The notes beneath the pieces were generated by a model. It searched no databases and was not told where the DNA came from. It worked only from the letters and a program-made list of their open reading frames with translations. From Gemmatimonadota bacterium (GTDB lineage: Bacteria > Gemmatimonadota > Gemmatimonadetes > Gemmatimonadales > GWC2-71-9), in NCBI GenBank assembly GCA_040388535.1, contig JAZKBR010000007.1, forward strand, positions 283,891-347,890: DNA of 64,000 nt, given 5' to 3'. Shown here piece after piece: positions 9,922 to 18,798 of the stretch; within the stretch, counting starts at the first letter, position 1; every line of letters begins with the position of its first letter. The position numbers and the translations under genes were made by a program.

Positions 9922-9924
9922 GAC

Positions 9925-9955
9925 GAGAAGGGGGAAGGGAGAAGGGAGAAGGGAG
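9925..9955. repeat. Heptad tandem array A-left (GAAGGGA units)
   Basis: About four tandem GAAGGGA heptamers starting 3 bp after the O-antigen-ligase stop codon. It is the inverted complement of the array at 10374-10405, and the pair brackets the four-helix-bundle gene. Confidence 0.85.
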
Positions 9956-10031
9956 CCGCACCCGCACAATCAGGACCGCTGCTGCGTACTGATGATGACC
10001 GGTTCTTGCGCTCTCCGGCAAACTTCCCCAC

Positions 10032-10373
10032 ATGAAATCGCACCGAGACTTGATCGCTTGGCAGGTCGCCCACGAAAATGCACTCGAGGTCCATCGCTAC
10101 GCGGAGGCGGCGTGGACTCCGGCTCGATCCACGATATTCGATCAGCTTCGCCGCGCTTCACTCTCTGTCCAGCTGAATCTCGCGGAAGGCTATGCGTCTG
10201 GAATCGGATCTCGTTGTCGATTTCACTTCCGAATCGCGCATGCGTCAGCCGTGGAGACGACCGAACTGTTGCGTTTCCTTGGGGACCTGGGTGCGCAGAT
10301 CCCGACGCTCATCAGTATGTCCGTGCGAGCGCAGGGCTTAACGTATGGCCTTTGGAAGAAGTCCAGGGGCTAA
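10032..10373 (+). CDS. Four-helix-bundle protein, 23S rRNA IVP family
   Basis: 113-residue protein of the small four-helix-bundle family also encoded in 23S rRNA intervening sequences of spirochetes and Coxiella and structurally related to Avd of diversity-generating retroelements. Family hallmarks are the N-terminal LIAWQVAHENALEVHRYA, the mid-protein QLRRASLSVQLNLAEGYASG and the EL-rich last helix. It forms rings in known structures; its molecular role is unresolved. Here it is solitary, with no 23S gene or reverse transcriptase nearby. It lies between two convergent genes and between two mutually inverted heptad arrays, and its stop codon abuts the right array. That arrangement suggests a mobile or repeat-associated cassette. 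Confidence 0.85.
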   Translation: MKSHRDLIAWQVAHENALEVHRYAEAAWTPARSTIFDQLRRASLSVQLNLAEGYASGIGSRCRFHFRIAHASAVETTELLRFLGDLGAQIPTLISMSVRAQGLTYGLWKKSRG

Positions 10374-10405
10374 TTCTCCCTTCTCCCTTCTCCCTTCTCC
10401 CTTCT
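10374..10405. repeat. Heptad tandem array A-right (TTCTCCC units)
   Basis: About 4.5 tandem heptamers TTCTCCC, the reverse complement of the array at 9925-9955. It fills almost the whole gap between the four-helix-bundle stop (10373) and the convergent sulfurtransferase stop (10410). Confidence 0.88.
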
Positions 10406-10409
10406 TATC

Positions 10410-11255
10410 TTATCGGCCATACTCCGCCCAACTCCCATCATACACCGCCACCGGCGCCCCCACTCCTTCCGGATCCGCGGCGCGAATCACCTCGACCGCG
10501 AGCGCGAGAGTGCACGCCGTCACGCCGGATCCGCAGGTGGAAATCATCGGCCGCGACAGATCGATGCCATGTTCACGCAACAGTGCGCGCAACTCGGCCG
10601 GTGACTTGAACAACCGCGTCGCCGGATTGGTGAACTCGGCGAAGGGCGTGTTCACGCTGCCGGGTATGTGCCCGCGCCGGAGACCGGCGCGTGGCTCGTC
10701 CTCGGTGCCATTGAACCGCGGAGCCGAACGGCAGTCGGCGATCTGCGCGGACTCGGAACCCGAGACGACTCGGTCGACCTCCGCCCGATCCCGTACCAGC
10801 GAACGATCGATGACGGGAACGCGGTAGCCGGTGGGAAGTCGGCGGACGACGCCACGCTGTACCGGACGAGTTTCGCGAGCCCACGCGCCGAAGCCGCCGT
10901 CGAGCACCGAGACGTTGTGGTGGCCGAAGACGCGGAACATCCACCAGGCGCGTGCGGAACTCAGATTCAGGCCACTGCCGTCGTAGCAGATCACCCGGTC
11001 ATCGGGGCGGATGCCGAGACGCTCGGCGATGCCGGCAAACCGCTCTGCCGACGGCAGCATGTGGGGAAGATCGGCATCGGGGTCACTGGCGGCATCGAGA
11101 TCGAACCGGACGGCACCGGGGACGTGGGCCGCGAGATATTCGCTATCGGCATCGCGCCCCATCGCCGGCAGATAATACGATGCGTCAAGCACGACGATCC
11201 CGGGCTCGTGACCGTGTGCCGTGAGCCAGTTGGCCGAAACCAGGGGAGGGGTCAT
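10410..11255 (-). CDS. sseA: 3-mercaptopyruvate/thiosulfate sulfurtransferase
   Basis: 281-residue tandem rhodanese protein that moves sulfane sulfur from a donor to an acceptor through a cysteine persulfide. The N-terminal inactive domain shows EYLAAHVPGAVRFDLD and ICYDGSG. The active loop is STCGSGVTACTL in the C-terminal domain; the CG[S/T]GVTA form is typical of the mercaptopyruvate-type (SseA) enzymes, in contrast to the CRIGERSS loop of the paralogue at 6693-7601. I chose ATG 11255; a TTG at 11282 would add nine residues. Divergent from sufE across about 45 bp, placing sulfur transfer next to Fe-S cluster assembly. Confidence 0.9.
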   Translation of the reverse strand: MTPPLVSANWLTAHGHEPGIVVLDASYYLPAMGRDADSEYLAAHVPGAVRFDLDAASDPDADLPHMLPSAERFAGIAERLGIRPDDRVICYDGSGLNLSSARAWWMFRVFGHHNVSVLDGGFGAWARETRPVQRGVVRRLPTGYRVPVIDRSLVRDRAEVDRVVSGSESAQIADCRSAPRFNGTEDEPRAGLRRGHIPGSVNTPFAEFTNPATRLFKSPAELRALLREHGIDLSRPMISTCGSGVTACTLALAVEVIRAADPEGVGAPVAVYDGSWAEYGR

Positions 11256-11302
11256 CGGAGCGGCACTAGATTCCACGCGCAATCCTCGAGGATGATCTGG
11301 CG

Positions 11303-11725
11303 ATGGTATTCGATACCCTGATAAATCGCTTCCGGGCCGCCGATCGCAACACCCGGCTCGAGACGCTGCTCGACTACTCCCGTAAGCTACCCGAGTTGCC
11401 CGCGGAGTTGCGGGTAGCGAGCGATCTGGAGGCCCATCGCGTCACCGAATGCCAGACGCCGGTTTTCCTCTGGGTCGGCGTTGCCGGCAGTGCCGTAACA
11501 ATACATGCCGAGATTCCGCGGGAGTCGCCCACCGTCCGCGGCTTCGTCTCGCTCCTTGTTGCCCGGCTCAACGGGGCCTCTCCGGCCGATGTCGCGGCGG
11601 TCCCCGATGACCTGCTCGACCAGCTCGCGCTGGGCGAGACCCTCGGCATGATGCGCACCCAGGGACTCACCGCCATACTCGGCCGGATCAAGCGATCGGT
11701 CGCCGCAGCCAATACGGGGAGATGA
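11303..11725 (+). CDS. sufE: Cysteine desulfurase sulfur acceptor SufE
   Basis: 140-residue cytosolic protein that accepts sulfur from the cysteine desulfurase SufS and passes it to SufBCD for Fe-S cluster assembly. The acceptor cysteine is Cys50 in VTECQTPVFLW, equivalent to the conserved GCxSxVW motif. The N-terminal LLDYSRKLPELPAELR and the C-terminal LGETLGMMRTQGL fit SufE. No sufBCDS genes are in the window. The yciI-like gene follows after one base. Confidence 0.92.
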   Translation: MVFDTLINRFRAADRNTRLETLLDYSRKLPELPAELRVASDLEAHRVTECQTPVFLWVGVAGSAVTIHAEIPRESPTVRGFVSLLVARLNGASPADVAAVPDDLLDQLALGETLGMMRTQGLTAILGRIKRSVAAANTGR

Positions 11726-11726
11726 G

Positions 11727-12017
11727 ATGTACGCCCTTATCCTGATTCGCTATCGCCGGCCCCTCGAGGAAATCGTCGCGGCCACCGAGGGTCACCGGAA
11801 TTACCTCAAGACCCTGAAGGCCGAGGGGGTCCTGCTTGCCTCCGGGCCGTTCGATCCGCGCGTAGGGGGTGCCTTGTTGCTCCGGGTGCCGGACGGCGAC
11901 ACGCGTGCGCTCGACCGGATTCGCGACAACGACCCCTTCTTCCGCGACGGGCTCGCCAACTACGAACTGTTACCCTGGAACCCGGTGCTGGGCGCCGAAG
12001 GCCTCGATCAGCTGTAG
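11727..12017 (+). CDS. YciI-family protein
   Basis: 96-residue ferredoxin-like alpha/beta protein of the YciI family. Visible markers are the N-terminal strand MYALILIRYRRPLEEI, a conserved His in EGHRNYL, the glycine-rich KAEGVLLASGPFD segment and DNDPFFRDGLANYELLPWNP. YciI members have a conserved His-Asp pair and may be small-molecule hydrolases or lyases; the substrate is unknown. The start is one base after the sufE stop, so co-translation is likely. Confidence 0.88.
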   Translation: MYALILIRYRRPLEEIVAATEGHRNYLKTLKAEGVLLASGPFDPRVGGALLLRVPDGDTRALDRIRDNDPFFRDGLANYELLPWNPVLGAEGLDQL

Positions 12018-12140
12018 CGCGGAGCTTGGCCTGCCCGCGAAACCGCGACCGGGCATTCTCCGTTGTTGACCCACCCGACAACTTCTGGCAGTGTTAGTGG
12101 TTCCCGGACAGCTCTCCCGCCTCATCCCGAAAGGATCCTG

Positions 12141-13754
12141 ATGCAACGCCGCGACTTCCTGGCCGTCTCCGGCTTGGCCGCGGGGCTCTCCCTGGCTCCG
12201 CTCCGCCGTACTGGCGCCCTGACTCCGATTCCCAGCGCCGACAAGAAGGCCCTCGCCGATGCCGCCCTCGGCGCGGCGCGCGGAGCCGGCGCCTCGTATG
12301 CCGACGTCCGGATCGGACGCTACCGCAATCAGTTCGTCTCGGCCCGGGAGCGAAAGATCAATGCCGTCGCCGACTCCGAATCATTCGGCGCGGGAATCCG
12401 GGTCATCGCACAGGGCACCTGGGGCTTCGCCGCCACCAACGATCTCACCGTCGACGGGATTGCGAAGGCCGCGCGGCAGGCGGTCGCTATCGCGAAGGCC
12501 AATGCGATCCTGCAGACCGAGCCGGTGCAGCTCGCCCGGGAACCCGGCTACGGCGAAGTGAGCTGGAAGACACCGATCGAAGTCAACGCCTTCGACATCC
12601 CGATCCAGCAGAAGGTTGATCTGCTGATGTCGGTCGGCGACGCCGCGATGACCGCGGGGGCGACCTTCATCAACATGAACATCGGCCTCGTCAATGAACA
12701 GAAATATTTTGCCAACACCGACGGCACCTACGCCGACCAGGATATCCACCGGATCTCCCCCGGCTTCAACGTCACCGTGGTCGACCGCACGACGGGCGCC
12801 TTCCAGACGCGAGCCTCGCTGAGCGCGCCGATGGGGATGGGCTGGGAATACCTGACGCTGCGCGCGCAGGATCGCCTGGTGGGCCCCGCTTCGGTGCTCT
12901 ACAACCGATCGTACGACATGGTGGAAGATGCAAGGCTCGCCGCGGAGCAAGCGAAGGCCAAGCATGGGGCCACGTCGGTTACGCCGGGGAAATACACGCT
13001 GGTGCTCGATCCGACTCACCTCTGGCTGACCATTCATGAGTCGGTGGGGCATCCGCTCGAGCTGGATCGCATCCTCGGCTACGAAGCGAATTACGCTGGC
13101 ACCTCCTTCGCCTCGCTCGACAAGCTCCGTTCGAAGACGTTCCGGTATGGCTCCCCTGCCGTCAACATCGTCGCCGACAAGCTGGAGCCGGGTTCCCTCG
13201 GCGCGTGCGGCTGGGACGACGAGGGGGTCAAGACGCAGAAGTGGGATCTCGTCAAGGACGGCATCCTCACCGACTTCCAGGCGATCCGCGACCAGGCGCA
13301 TATCCTGGGTCACGCGCGATCCCACGGCTGCTGCTATGCCGACAACTGGAGCTCGGTGCAATTCCAGCGGATGCCGAATGTCTCGCTCGCACCGGGCAAC
13401 GCACCACTTCTCCCCGCCGCGATGATCGCCAATGTCGAGAAGGGGATCTACATCCTCGGCAATGGCTCGTATTCGATCGACCAGCAGCGCTACAACTTCC
13501 AGTTCGGTGGCCAGCTGTTCTACGAGATCCGGAACGGCAAGATCACCGGCCAGCTGAAGGATGTGGCCTATCAGGCCAACACCCTGGAATTCTGGAACTC
13601 GACGACGGCGACGTGCGACAAACGCGACTGGCGGCTTGGCGGATCGTTCAATGACGGCAAGGGACAGCCAGGGCAGTCGAGTGCTGTCTCGCACGGTTGC
13701 TCCACCACACGGTTCGACGGCATCAACGTCATCAACACGGCGAGGAAGCTCTGA
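12141..13754 (+). CDS. TldD-family metalloprotease, copy 1, with Tat signal
   Basis: 537-residue member of the TldD/PmbA family. TldD with TldE forms a heterodimeric zinc protease that trims unfolded peptides and modified peptides such as microcin precursors. Zinc motif HESVGH is at residues 299-304 (HExxxH). Unlike E. coli TldD, it begins with a twin-arginine signal, MQRRDFLAVSGLAAGLSLAP, predicting export. ATG 12141 is preceded by an AAGG Shine-Dalgarno; the frame upstream lacks homology. The stop overlaps the TldE-1 start (TGATG). A close paralogue is at 15088. The fourth (Cys) zinc ligand of E. coli TldD cannot be placed with confidence. First gene of a probable ten-gene operon ending at 24977. 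Confidence 0.9.
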   Translation: MQRRDFLAVSGLAAGLSLAPLRRTGALTPIPSADKKALADAALGAARGAGASYADVRIGRYRNQFVSARERKINAVADSESFGAGIRVIAQGTWGFAATNDLTVDGIAKAARQAVAIAKANAILQTEPVQLAREPGYGEVSWKTPIEVNAFDIPIQQKVDLLMSVGDAAMTAGATFINMNIGLVNEQKYFANTDGTYADQDIHRISPGFNVTVVDRTTGAFQTRASLSAPMGMGWEYLTLRAQDRLVGPASVLYNRSYDMVEDARLAAEQAKAKHGATSVTPGKYTLVLDPTHLWLTIHESVGHPLELDRILGYEANYAGTSFASLDKLRSKTFRYGSPAVNIVADKLEPGSLGACGWDDEGVKTQKWDLVKDGILTDFQAIRDQAHILGHARSHGCCYADNWSSVQFQRMPNVSLAPGNAPLLPAAMIANVEKGIYILGNGSYSIDQQRYNFQFGGQLFYEIRNGKITGQLKDVAYQANTLEFWNSTTATCDKRDWRLGGSFNDGKGQPGQSSAVSHGCSTTRFDGINVINTARKL

Positions 13755-15070
13755 TGGCGATGCTCACGGAAGCGCAGGCGCGCGAACTCCTCGATCGGGT
13801 GCTCAAGCAGTCGCAGGCCGAAGCCTGTGCCGCGAGCGCGGGCGGTTCGCACGGTGGCAACATCCGCTACGCCCGCAACACGGTGACCACGGCCGGCGAG
13901 GAAACCGATCAGCGCCTCAACGTCACGGCCATCTTCGGCAAGCGCAGCGGCTCGTCCAGCACGAACGACTTCTCGTCGGAGTCGATCACCGCCTGCGTGC
14001 GACGGGCGGAGTCGCTCGCGAAGCTCTCCCCCGAGAATCCGGAATCAATGCCGTTGCTCGGCGCTCAGAGCTACCGCCCGACGCCGGCATGGAATGACCG
14101 TACTGATGGCGTCACGGCAATGGACCGGGCCCGGATTGCGGCAGCCAGCATCCAGCCCGCGAAGGCGGCCAAGTGCGTCGCGGCCGGTTTCGAGAACGAC
14201 TCGGCCCGCTGGACCGCCAATGCCAACTCGGCCGGACAATTCGGCTACCATCGCAGCACGGCCGCCGCGTTCTCCGTGACGATGCGCACGGACGATGAGA
14301 CCGGTTCCGGTTACGCCACCACCGACGCCAACGACTTCGGCGGGCTCGGGGCCGAGCGCGCATCGCAGTCGGCGATCCAGAAGGCTGTCGCGTCGCGCCA
14401 GGCACGCGCGCTCGAGCCCGGGAAGTACACCGTGATCCTCGAGCCACCGGCATCCGAGGAGCTGCTCGGGTTCCTCTGGGGCCAGTTCAACGCCCGCAAT
14501 GCGGATGAGGGCCGCTCGTTCCTTGCCAAACAGGGCGGTGGCAACCGGCTCGGCGAGAAGCTCTTCGACGAGAGCGTGACCGTGCGATCGGATCCGTGGG
14601 ACGCGCGCATTCCCGGCGCGCCATGGGGCGGTGACGGCGCACCGGCGCAGGCAACGACCTGGATCGACAAGGGCGTGGTGAAGTCGCTCGCGTGCAACCG
14701 CTACTGGGCCGAGAAGACTGGCCGCTCGCCGCTGAACGGCCCCGGCAACATCATCATGGAAGGCGGCACAGGGAGCGTCGACGACCTGATCAAGGGCACC
14801 GAGCGCGGCATCCTGGTGACCCGCTTCTGGTATATCCGGTCGGTGGACCAGCAGACGGTGCTCGCCACCGGCCTCACCCGCGACGGCACCTTCTATATCG
14901 AGAATGGACAGATCAAGCACGCCGTGAAGAATTTCCGGTTCAATGAGTCGCCGGTAATCATGCTCAACAACGTCGACGCGCTGGCAGCCCCGGTGCGGAT
15001 CAACGGTTCGCTGCTGCCGCCCATGCGAATCCGCGACTTCACCTTCACCTCGCTCTCGGACGCGATCTGA
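13754..15070 (+). CDS. TldE/PmbA-family partner, copy 1
   Basis: 438-residue TldE-type subunit with no HExxxH, as expected for the non-zinc half of the TldD/E protease. Family features are IRYARNTVTTAGEETDQRLN near the N-terminus, LEPGKYTVILEPPASEELLG mid-protein, GTERGILVTRFWYIRSVD and the C-terminal PPMRIRDFTFTSLSDAI. No signal peptide is visible although the partner TldD-1 has a Tat signal. The start codon overlaps the TldD-1 stop by one base, implying stoichiometric coupled translation. Confidence 0.9.
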   Translation: MAMLTEAQARELLDRVLKQSQAEACAASAGGSHGGNIRYARNTVTTAGEETDQRLNVTAIFGKRSGSSSTNDFSSESITACVRRAESLAKLSPENPESMPLLGAQSYRPTPAWNDRTDGVTAMDRARIAAASIQPAKAAKCVAAGFENDSARWTANANSAGQFGYHRSTAAAFSVTMRTDDETGSGYATTDANDFGGLGAERASQSAIQKAVASRQARALEPGKYTVILEPPASEELLGFLWGQFNARNADEGRSFLAKQGGGNRLGEKLFDESVTVRSDPWDARIPGAPWGGDGAPAQATTWIDKGVVKSLACNRYWAEKTGRSPLNGPGNIIMEGGTGSVDDLIKGTERGILVTRFWYIRSVDQQTVLATGLTRDGTFYIENGQIKHAVKNFRFNESPVIMLNNVDALAAPVRINGSLLPPMRIRDFTFTSLSDAI

Positions 15071-15087
15071 GACGGAGGAGCAATACC

Positions 15088-16722
15088 ATGTCGACGCGAA
15101 GGGATTTCATCTCGACCACTTCGGCGGCAGCCGGGTTCGCCCTGCTGGCACGCAACGGGCGCCCAGTCGCCTCGTTCAGCGGACTGATCACGCCGCTGCC
15201 GACCGCCGACAAGAAGGCGCTTGCCGATGTCGCGCTCAACACGGCCCGCGGCAAGGGTGCCAGCTACGCCGATGTCCGCATCGGACGCTATCTCAACGAA
15301 GGCATTTTCTCGCGCGACCGGATGATCCAGGGGGTCCAGAGCACCGAGTCGTATGGCGCGGGAGTTCGAGTGCTGGTGGATGGCACCTGGGGCTTCGCCG
15401 CGACCGATGTCGTGACATCGGACGGCATCGCCCGGGCGGCCAATGACGCCGTTGCCATTGCCAAAGCCAATAGCAAGCTCGGCTCACGTCCGGTCGAACT
15501 CGCGGCGCAGCGCGGGTACGGTGAGGTGACCTGGAAAGCCCCGATCGAGAAGAACGCCTTCTCGATTCCGATCGCCGAAAAGGCGGCCCTCCTCACCGCC
15601 GCCGGTGATGCGGCGCTCAAGGCCGGCGCCTCCTTCCTCGACGGCGCGCTCTTCGTGGTGAACGAACAGAAGTATTTCGCCTCCACCGACGGCTCCTACA
15701 TCGACCAGGATATTCATCGGCTCTGGCCGACCTTCACGGCGACGTACGTCGACGCCAAGTCGGGCAAGTTCGAGACTCGGGACGCGTTGTCCAGCCCGGT
15801 CGGCATGGGTTGGGAGTACCTCTCGACGCGGCCGCAGGACAAGGTCACCGGTCCTGCCGGCGTGCTGTACGGCAATCGGTATGACCTCGTTGCCGATGCA
15901 GCGCAAGCGGCACGCGACGCCAAGGGCAAGTTGACGGCGACCTCCGTCACACCGGGCAAGTACGACCTGGTGCTCGAGCCGGCGCACATGTGGCTGACGA
16001 TTCACGAATCGGTGGGCCATCCGACCGAACTCGACCGCGTCCTCGGGTACGAGGCCAACTTCGCTGGCACCTCCTTCGCCACGCTCGACAAGTGGAAGAG
16101 CGGGACCTTCAAGTACGGCTCCCCGCTGATGAACATCGTCGCCGACAAGCTCCAGCCGGGATCGCTCGGCGCGGTCGGTTATGACGACGAAGGAGTGAAG
16201 ACGAAGGAGTGGGACATCATCAAGGACGGCGTTCTGGTGAACTATCAGGCGATCCGCGATCAGGTGGGCGTGCTCGGGCAGACTGAATCGCAGGGCTGCT
16301 GCTACGCCGATAACTGGAGCTCGGTACAGTTCCAGCGGATGCCGAACATCTCGCTCCGCCCGGGACGCACCCCGCTCACGCCGACCGAACTGATTGCCAA
16401 GGTTGAACGCGGGATCTACATCGTCGGTGCGGGGTCGTTCTCCATCGACCAGCAGCGCTACAACTTCCAGTTCGGCGGCCAGACCTTCCACGAGATCAAG
16501 AACGGCAAGCTTGCAGGTCCGCTCAAGGATGTGGCGTACCAGAGCAACACGACCGAATTCTGGAATTCGCTCACCGCGGTCTGTGACGGCCGGGACTATC
16601 GACTTGGCGGCTCTTTCTTTGACGGCAAGGGGCAGCCTTCCCAGTCGAGCGCGGTATCGCACGGCTCATCCACGGCTCGATTCAATGGCGTAAACGTCAT
16701 CAACACCGCGAGGAAGATCTGA
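15088..16722 (+). CDS. TldD-family metalloprotease, copy 2, with Tat signal
   Basis: 544-residue paralogue of the protein at 12141-13754, similar along its full length. Zinc motif HESVGH is at residues 306-311, followed by PTELDRVLGYEANFAGTSFA. The N-terminal Tat signal is MSTRRDFISTTSAAAGFALL. A GGAGG ribosome site precedes ATG 15088. One visible difference from copy 1 is in the C-terminal segment, SHGSSTARF here against SHGCSTTRF there, which removes a cysteine; the paired cysteines in QGCCYADNWSS are kept in both. The stop overlaps TldE-2 as TGATG. Confidence 0.9.
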   Translation: MSTRRDFISTTSAAAGFALLARNGRPVASFSGLITPLPTADKKALADVALNTARGKGASYADVRIGRYLNEGIFSRDRMIQGVQSTESYGAGVRVLVDGTWGFAATDVVTSDGIARAANDAVAIAKANSKLGSRPVELAAQRGYGEVTWKAPIEKNAFSIPIAEKAALLTAAGDAALKAGASFLDGALFVVNEQKYFASTDGSYIDQDIHRLWPTFTATYVDAKSGKFETRDALSSPVGMGWEYLSTRPQDKVTGPAGVLYGNRYDLVADAAQAARDAKGKLTATSVTPGKYDLVLEPAHMWLTIHESVGHPTELDRVLGYEANFAGTSFATLDKWKSGTFKYGSPLMNIVADKLQPGSLGAVGYDDEGVKTKEWDIIKDGVLVNYQAIRDQVGVLGQTESQGCCYADNWSSVQFQRMPNISLRPGRTPLTPTELIAKVERGIYIVGAGSFSIDQQRYNFQFGGQTFHEIKNGKLAGPLKDVAYQSNTTEFWNSLTAVCDGRDYRLGGSFFDGKGQPSQSSAVSHGSSTARFNGVNVINTARKI

Positions 16723-18056
16723 TGGCGCTCATTACCGAGGCCGAAGCCAAGGCCATCATCGACCGCGTGCTCGCCCGTTCGAAGGCCGAAGATTGCGTGG
16801 TGTACCTGAACGAGGGGACGAGCGGCAACATCCGCTTCGCCCGGAACGCGGTCAGCACCTCGGGCAGCGCGCACAACACCTCGCTCTTCGTGGTATCCGC
16901 GTTCGGAAAGCGATCGGGCGGCGCGAGCGTCAACTCGCTGGACGATGAGTCGATTGCCCGGCTCGTCGCTCGCTCGGAAGAACTCGCTCGCCTGGCTCCG
17001 GAAGATCCAGAATACATGCCACCGCTCGGGCCGCAGAAGTACGCCGTCGGACGCGACTGGGCGGATAGCACGGCGGCACTCGACCCCGACAAGCGTGCGG
17101 CCATCGCCCAGATCGGGCTCGACGCCGCCAAGGCGAAGGGATGCGTTGCTGCCGGCTATCTGGACCACAGCGACGGGATCAGTGCGATGGGGACCTCCAA
17201 GGGGCTCTTCGCGTACGATCGCTCCACGGCGGCCGGATACTCGGTCACCATGCGGACCGAGGATGGCCTGGGATCCGGCTTCGGCACGACGGACTCTCAC
17301 GATGCATCGCGCCTCGATGTCGCCGGGGTATCGCGTCTCGCCGCCGAAAAAGCGGCGGCATCGCACGAGACTCGCGCGGTGGAGCCGGGCAAGTACACCG
17401 TGATTCTCGAACCGGCCGCGTCGGTGGACCTGATCCAGAACATTCTCTTCTCGATGGACGCACGCAGCGCGGAGGAAGGCCGGTCGTTCCTCTCGAAGCA
17501 GGGCGGCGGGACGCGACTCGGCGAGAAGATGCTCGATGAACGAGTGAACATCTACTCCGACCCCATGGACCCGATCGGCCCGGCCACGCCGTGGACCGGC
17601 GATGGGCGACCGTTGGAGCGGACATCATGGATCGAGAAGGGAGTGGTGAAGAACCTTTCCTACTCCCGCTACTGGGCGCAGAAGCGGAACGTTCCGGCGC
17701 AACCCGGACCGGCGAACTTCCTGATGGCCGGCGGGACAGCATCGACGGAAGAGCTGATCCGTGGGACCGAGCGCGGCATCCTGGTCACCCGCACCTGGTA
17801 CATTCGCTCGGTCGACCCGCAGACCCTGCTCTTCACCGGGCTCACTCGCGACGGGACCTTCTACATCGAGAACGGCAAGCTCGCCTACGCGGTAAAGAAT
17901 TTCCGCTTCAACGAGTCACCAGTCATCATGCTGAACAACCTCGATGCGCTTGGCGCGCCCGTGCGGGTTCGCAATGCCGAGACGGGGCTGGTCTCGGTGA
18001 TTCCGCCGATGCGGATCCGCGACTTCACCTTCTCCTCGCTTTCGGACGCGGTGTAG
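16722..18056 (+). CDS. TldE/PmbA-family partner, copy 2
   Basis: 444-residue paralogue of the TldE at 13754-15070, with the same landmarks: IRFARNAVSTSGSAHNTSLF, VEPGKYTVILEPAASVDLIQ, GTERGILVTRTWYIRSVDPQ and the terminal PPMRIRDFTFSSLSDAV. No zinc motif and no signal peptide. It forms the second coupled TldD-TldE pair; the two pairs clearly arose by tandem duplication of a two-gene unit. The DUF4159 gene follows after 21 bp. Confidence 0.9.
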   Translation: MALITEAEAKAIIDRVLARSKAEDCVVYLNEGTSGNIRFARNAVSTSGSAHNTSLFVVSAFGKRSGGASVNSLDDESIARLVARSEELARLAPEDPEYMPPLGPQKYAVGRDWADSTAALDPDKRAAIAQIGLDAAKAKGCVAAGYLDHSDGISAMGTSKGLFAYDRSTAAGYSVTMRTEDGLGSGFGTTDSHDASRLDVAGVSRLAAEKAAASHETRAVEPGKYTVILEPAASVDLIQNILFSMDARSAEEGRSFLSKQGGGTRLGEKMLDERVNIYSDPMDPIGPATPWTGDGRPLERTSWIEKGVVKNLSYSRYWAQKRNVPAQPGPANFLMAGGTASTEELIRGTERGILVTRTWYIRSVDPQTLLFTGLTRDGTFYIENGKLAYAVKNFRFNESPVIMLNNLDALGAPVRVRNAETGLVSVIPPMRIRDFTFSSLSDAV

Positions 18057-18077
18057 GGGAACGCGCCCCTCGTCGCG

Positions 18078-18794
18078 ATGCCCACTCGCCGACAGTTTGC
18101 CACCGCCGCGTTTGCCGGGGCCGCCTCGTTACTGGCCCCCGGCGCGGAGGCGCGCGCCCTCACCTTCGGGCGGCGACGGAGCGACTTCACCTTCACCCGG
18201 CTGCGCTATCGCTCGGGCGACTGGGATGTCGACCAGCGGATGCCGGCCAACCTGATCAACTCGCTGGCCGAGTACACCACCGTCTCGGTGGAGCCCCGGG
18301 AGAAGGTGATCGACCTCGAATCGACGGCAATCTTCGATGCTCCCTTTGCGTATCTCGCGGGGCATCGGCTGGTCGAGTTCACGCGCCCGGAGCGCGAGCA
18401 TCTCACCCGTTGGCTGCAGAACGGCGGATTTCTCTTCGCCGACGACTGCAACCACGATATCGACGGACTCTTCGCGAGGACCTTCGAGGCCGAAATGGGG
18501 CGAATCTTCGGCGCAACGTCCCTCGTCAAGCTTCCGAAATCTCACGGGCTCTGCAACGCGTTTTTTCGCTTTCCCAATGGGCCACCCAACACCTCACTGG
18601 AGCTGAACGGGTGGGGCGATGACCTGGTCCATGACTACGTGAAAGGGATCACCATCGACGGCCGCCTGGCCGTCCTCTACAGCAACAAGGACTACGGGTG
18701 CGAGTGGGATTACGACTTCCGGAACAAGCGCTTCCTTGCCGAGGACAACACGAAGTTCGGCGTGAACATCGTCCTCTACGCCATGTCACGGTGA
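18078..18794 (+). CDS. DUF4159-domain protein with Tat signal
   Basis: 238-residue protein with a twin-arginine signal (MPTRRQFATAAFAGAASLLA) followed by a DUF4159-type domain: FTFTRLRYRSGDWDVDQRMP, then LVEFTRPEREHLTRWLQNGG and FLFADDCNHDIDG. The fold resembles class I glutamine-amidotransferase-like domains without the catalytic cysteine. DUF4159 proteins often sit beside MoxR/Bat gene sets, as here. It lies between the TldD/E pairs and moxR with gaps of 21 and 4 bp, tying both halves of the operon together. Biochemical function unknown. Confidence 0.85.
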   Translation: MPTRRQFATAAFAGAASLLAPGAEARALTFGRRRSDFTFTRLRYRSGDWDVDQRMPANLINSLAEYTTVSVEPREKVIDLESTAIFDAPFAYLAGHRLVEFTRPEREHLTRWLQNGGFLFADDCNHDIDGLFARTFEAEMGRIFGATSLVKLPKSHGLCNAFFRFPNGPPNTSLELNGWGDDLVHDYVKGITIDGRLAVLYSNKDYGCEWDYDFRNKRFLAEDNTKFGVNIVLYAMSR

Positions 18795-18798
18795 CCGC

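Noticed and set aside
10032..10373. Four-helix-bundle gene as Avd of a diversity-generating retroelement
   Set aside because: No reverse transcriptase, template repeat or variable repeat is present nearby.
9925..10405. Heptad arrays as a CRISPR array
   Set aside because: Units are 7 bp with no spacers and no cas genes exist in the window.
12381..13694. Antisense frames opposite both TldD genes (also 15484-16662)
   Set aside because: They mirror the paralogous genes and appear at equivalent places only because the sense genes are duplicates.
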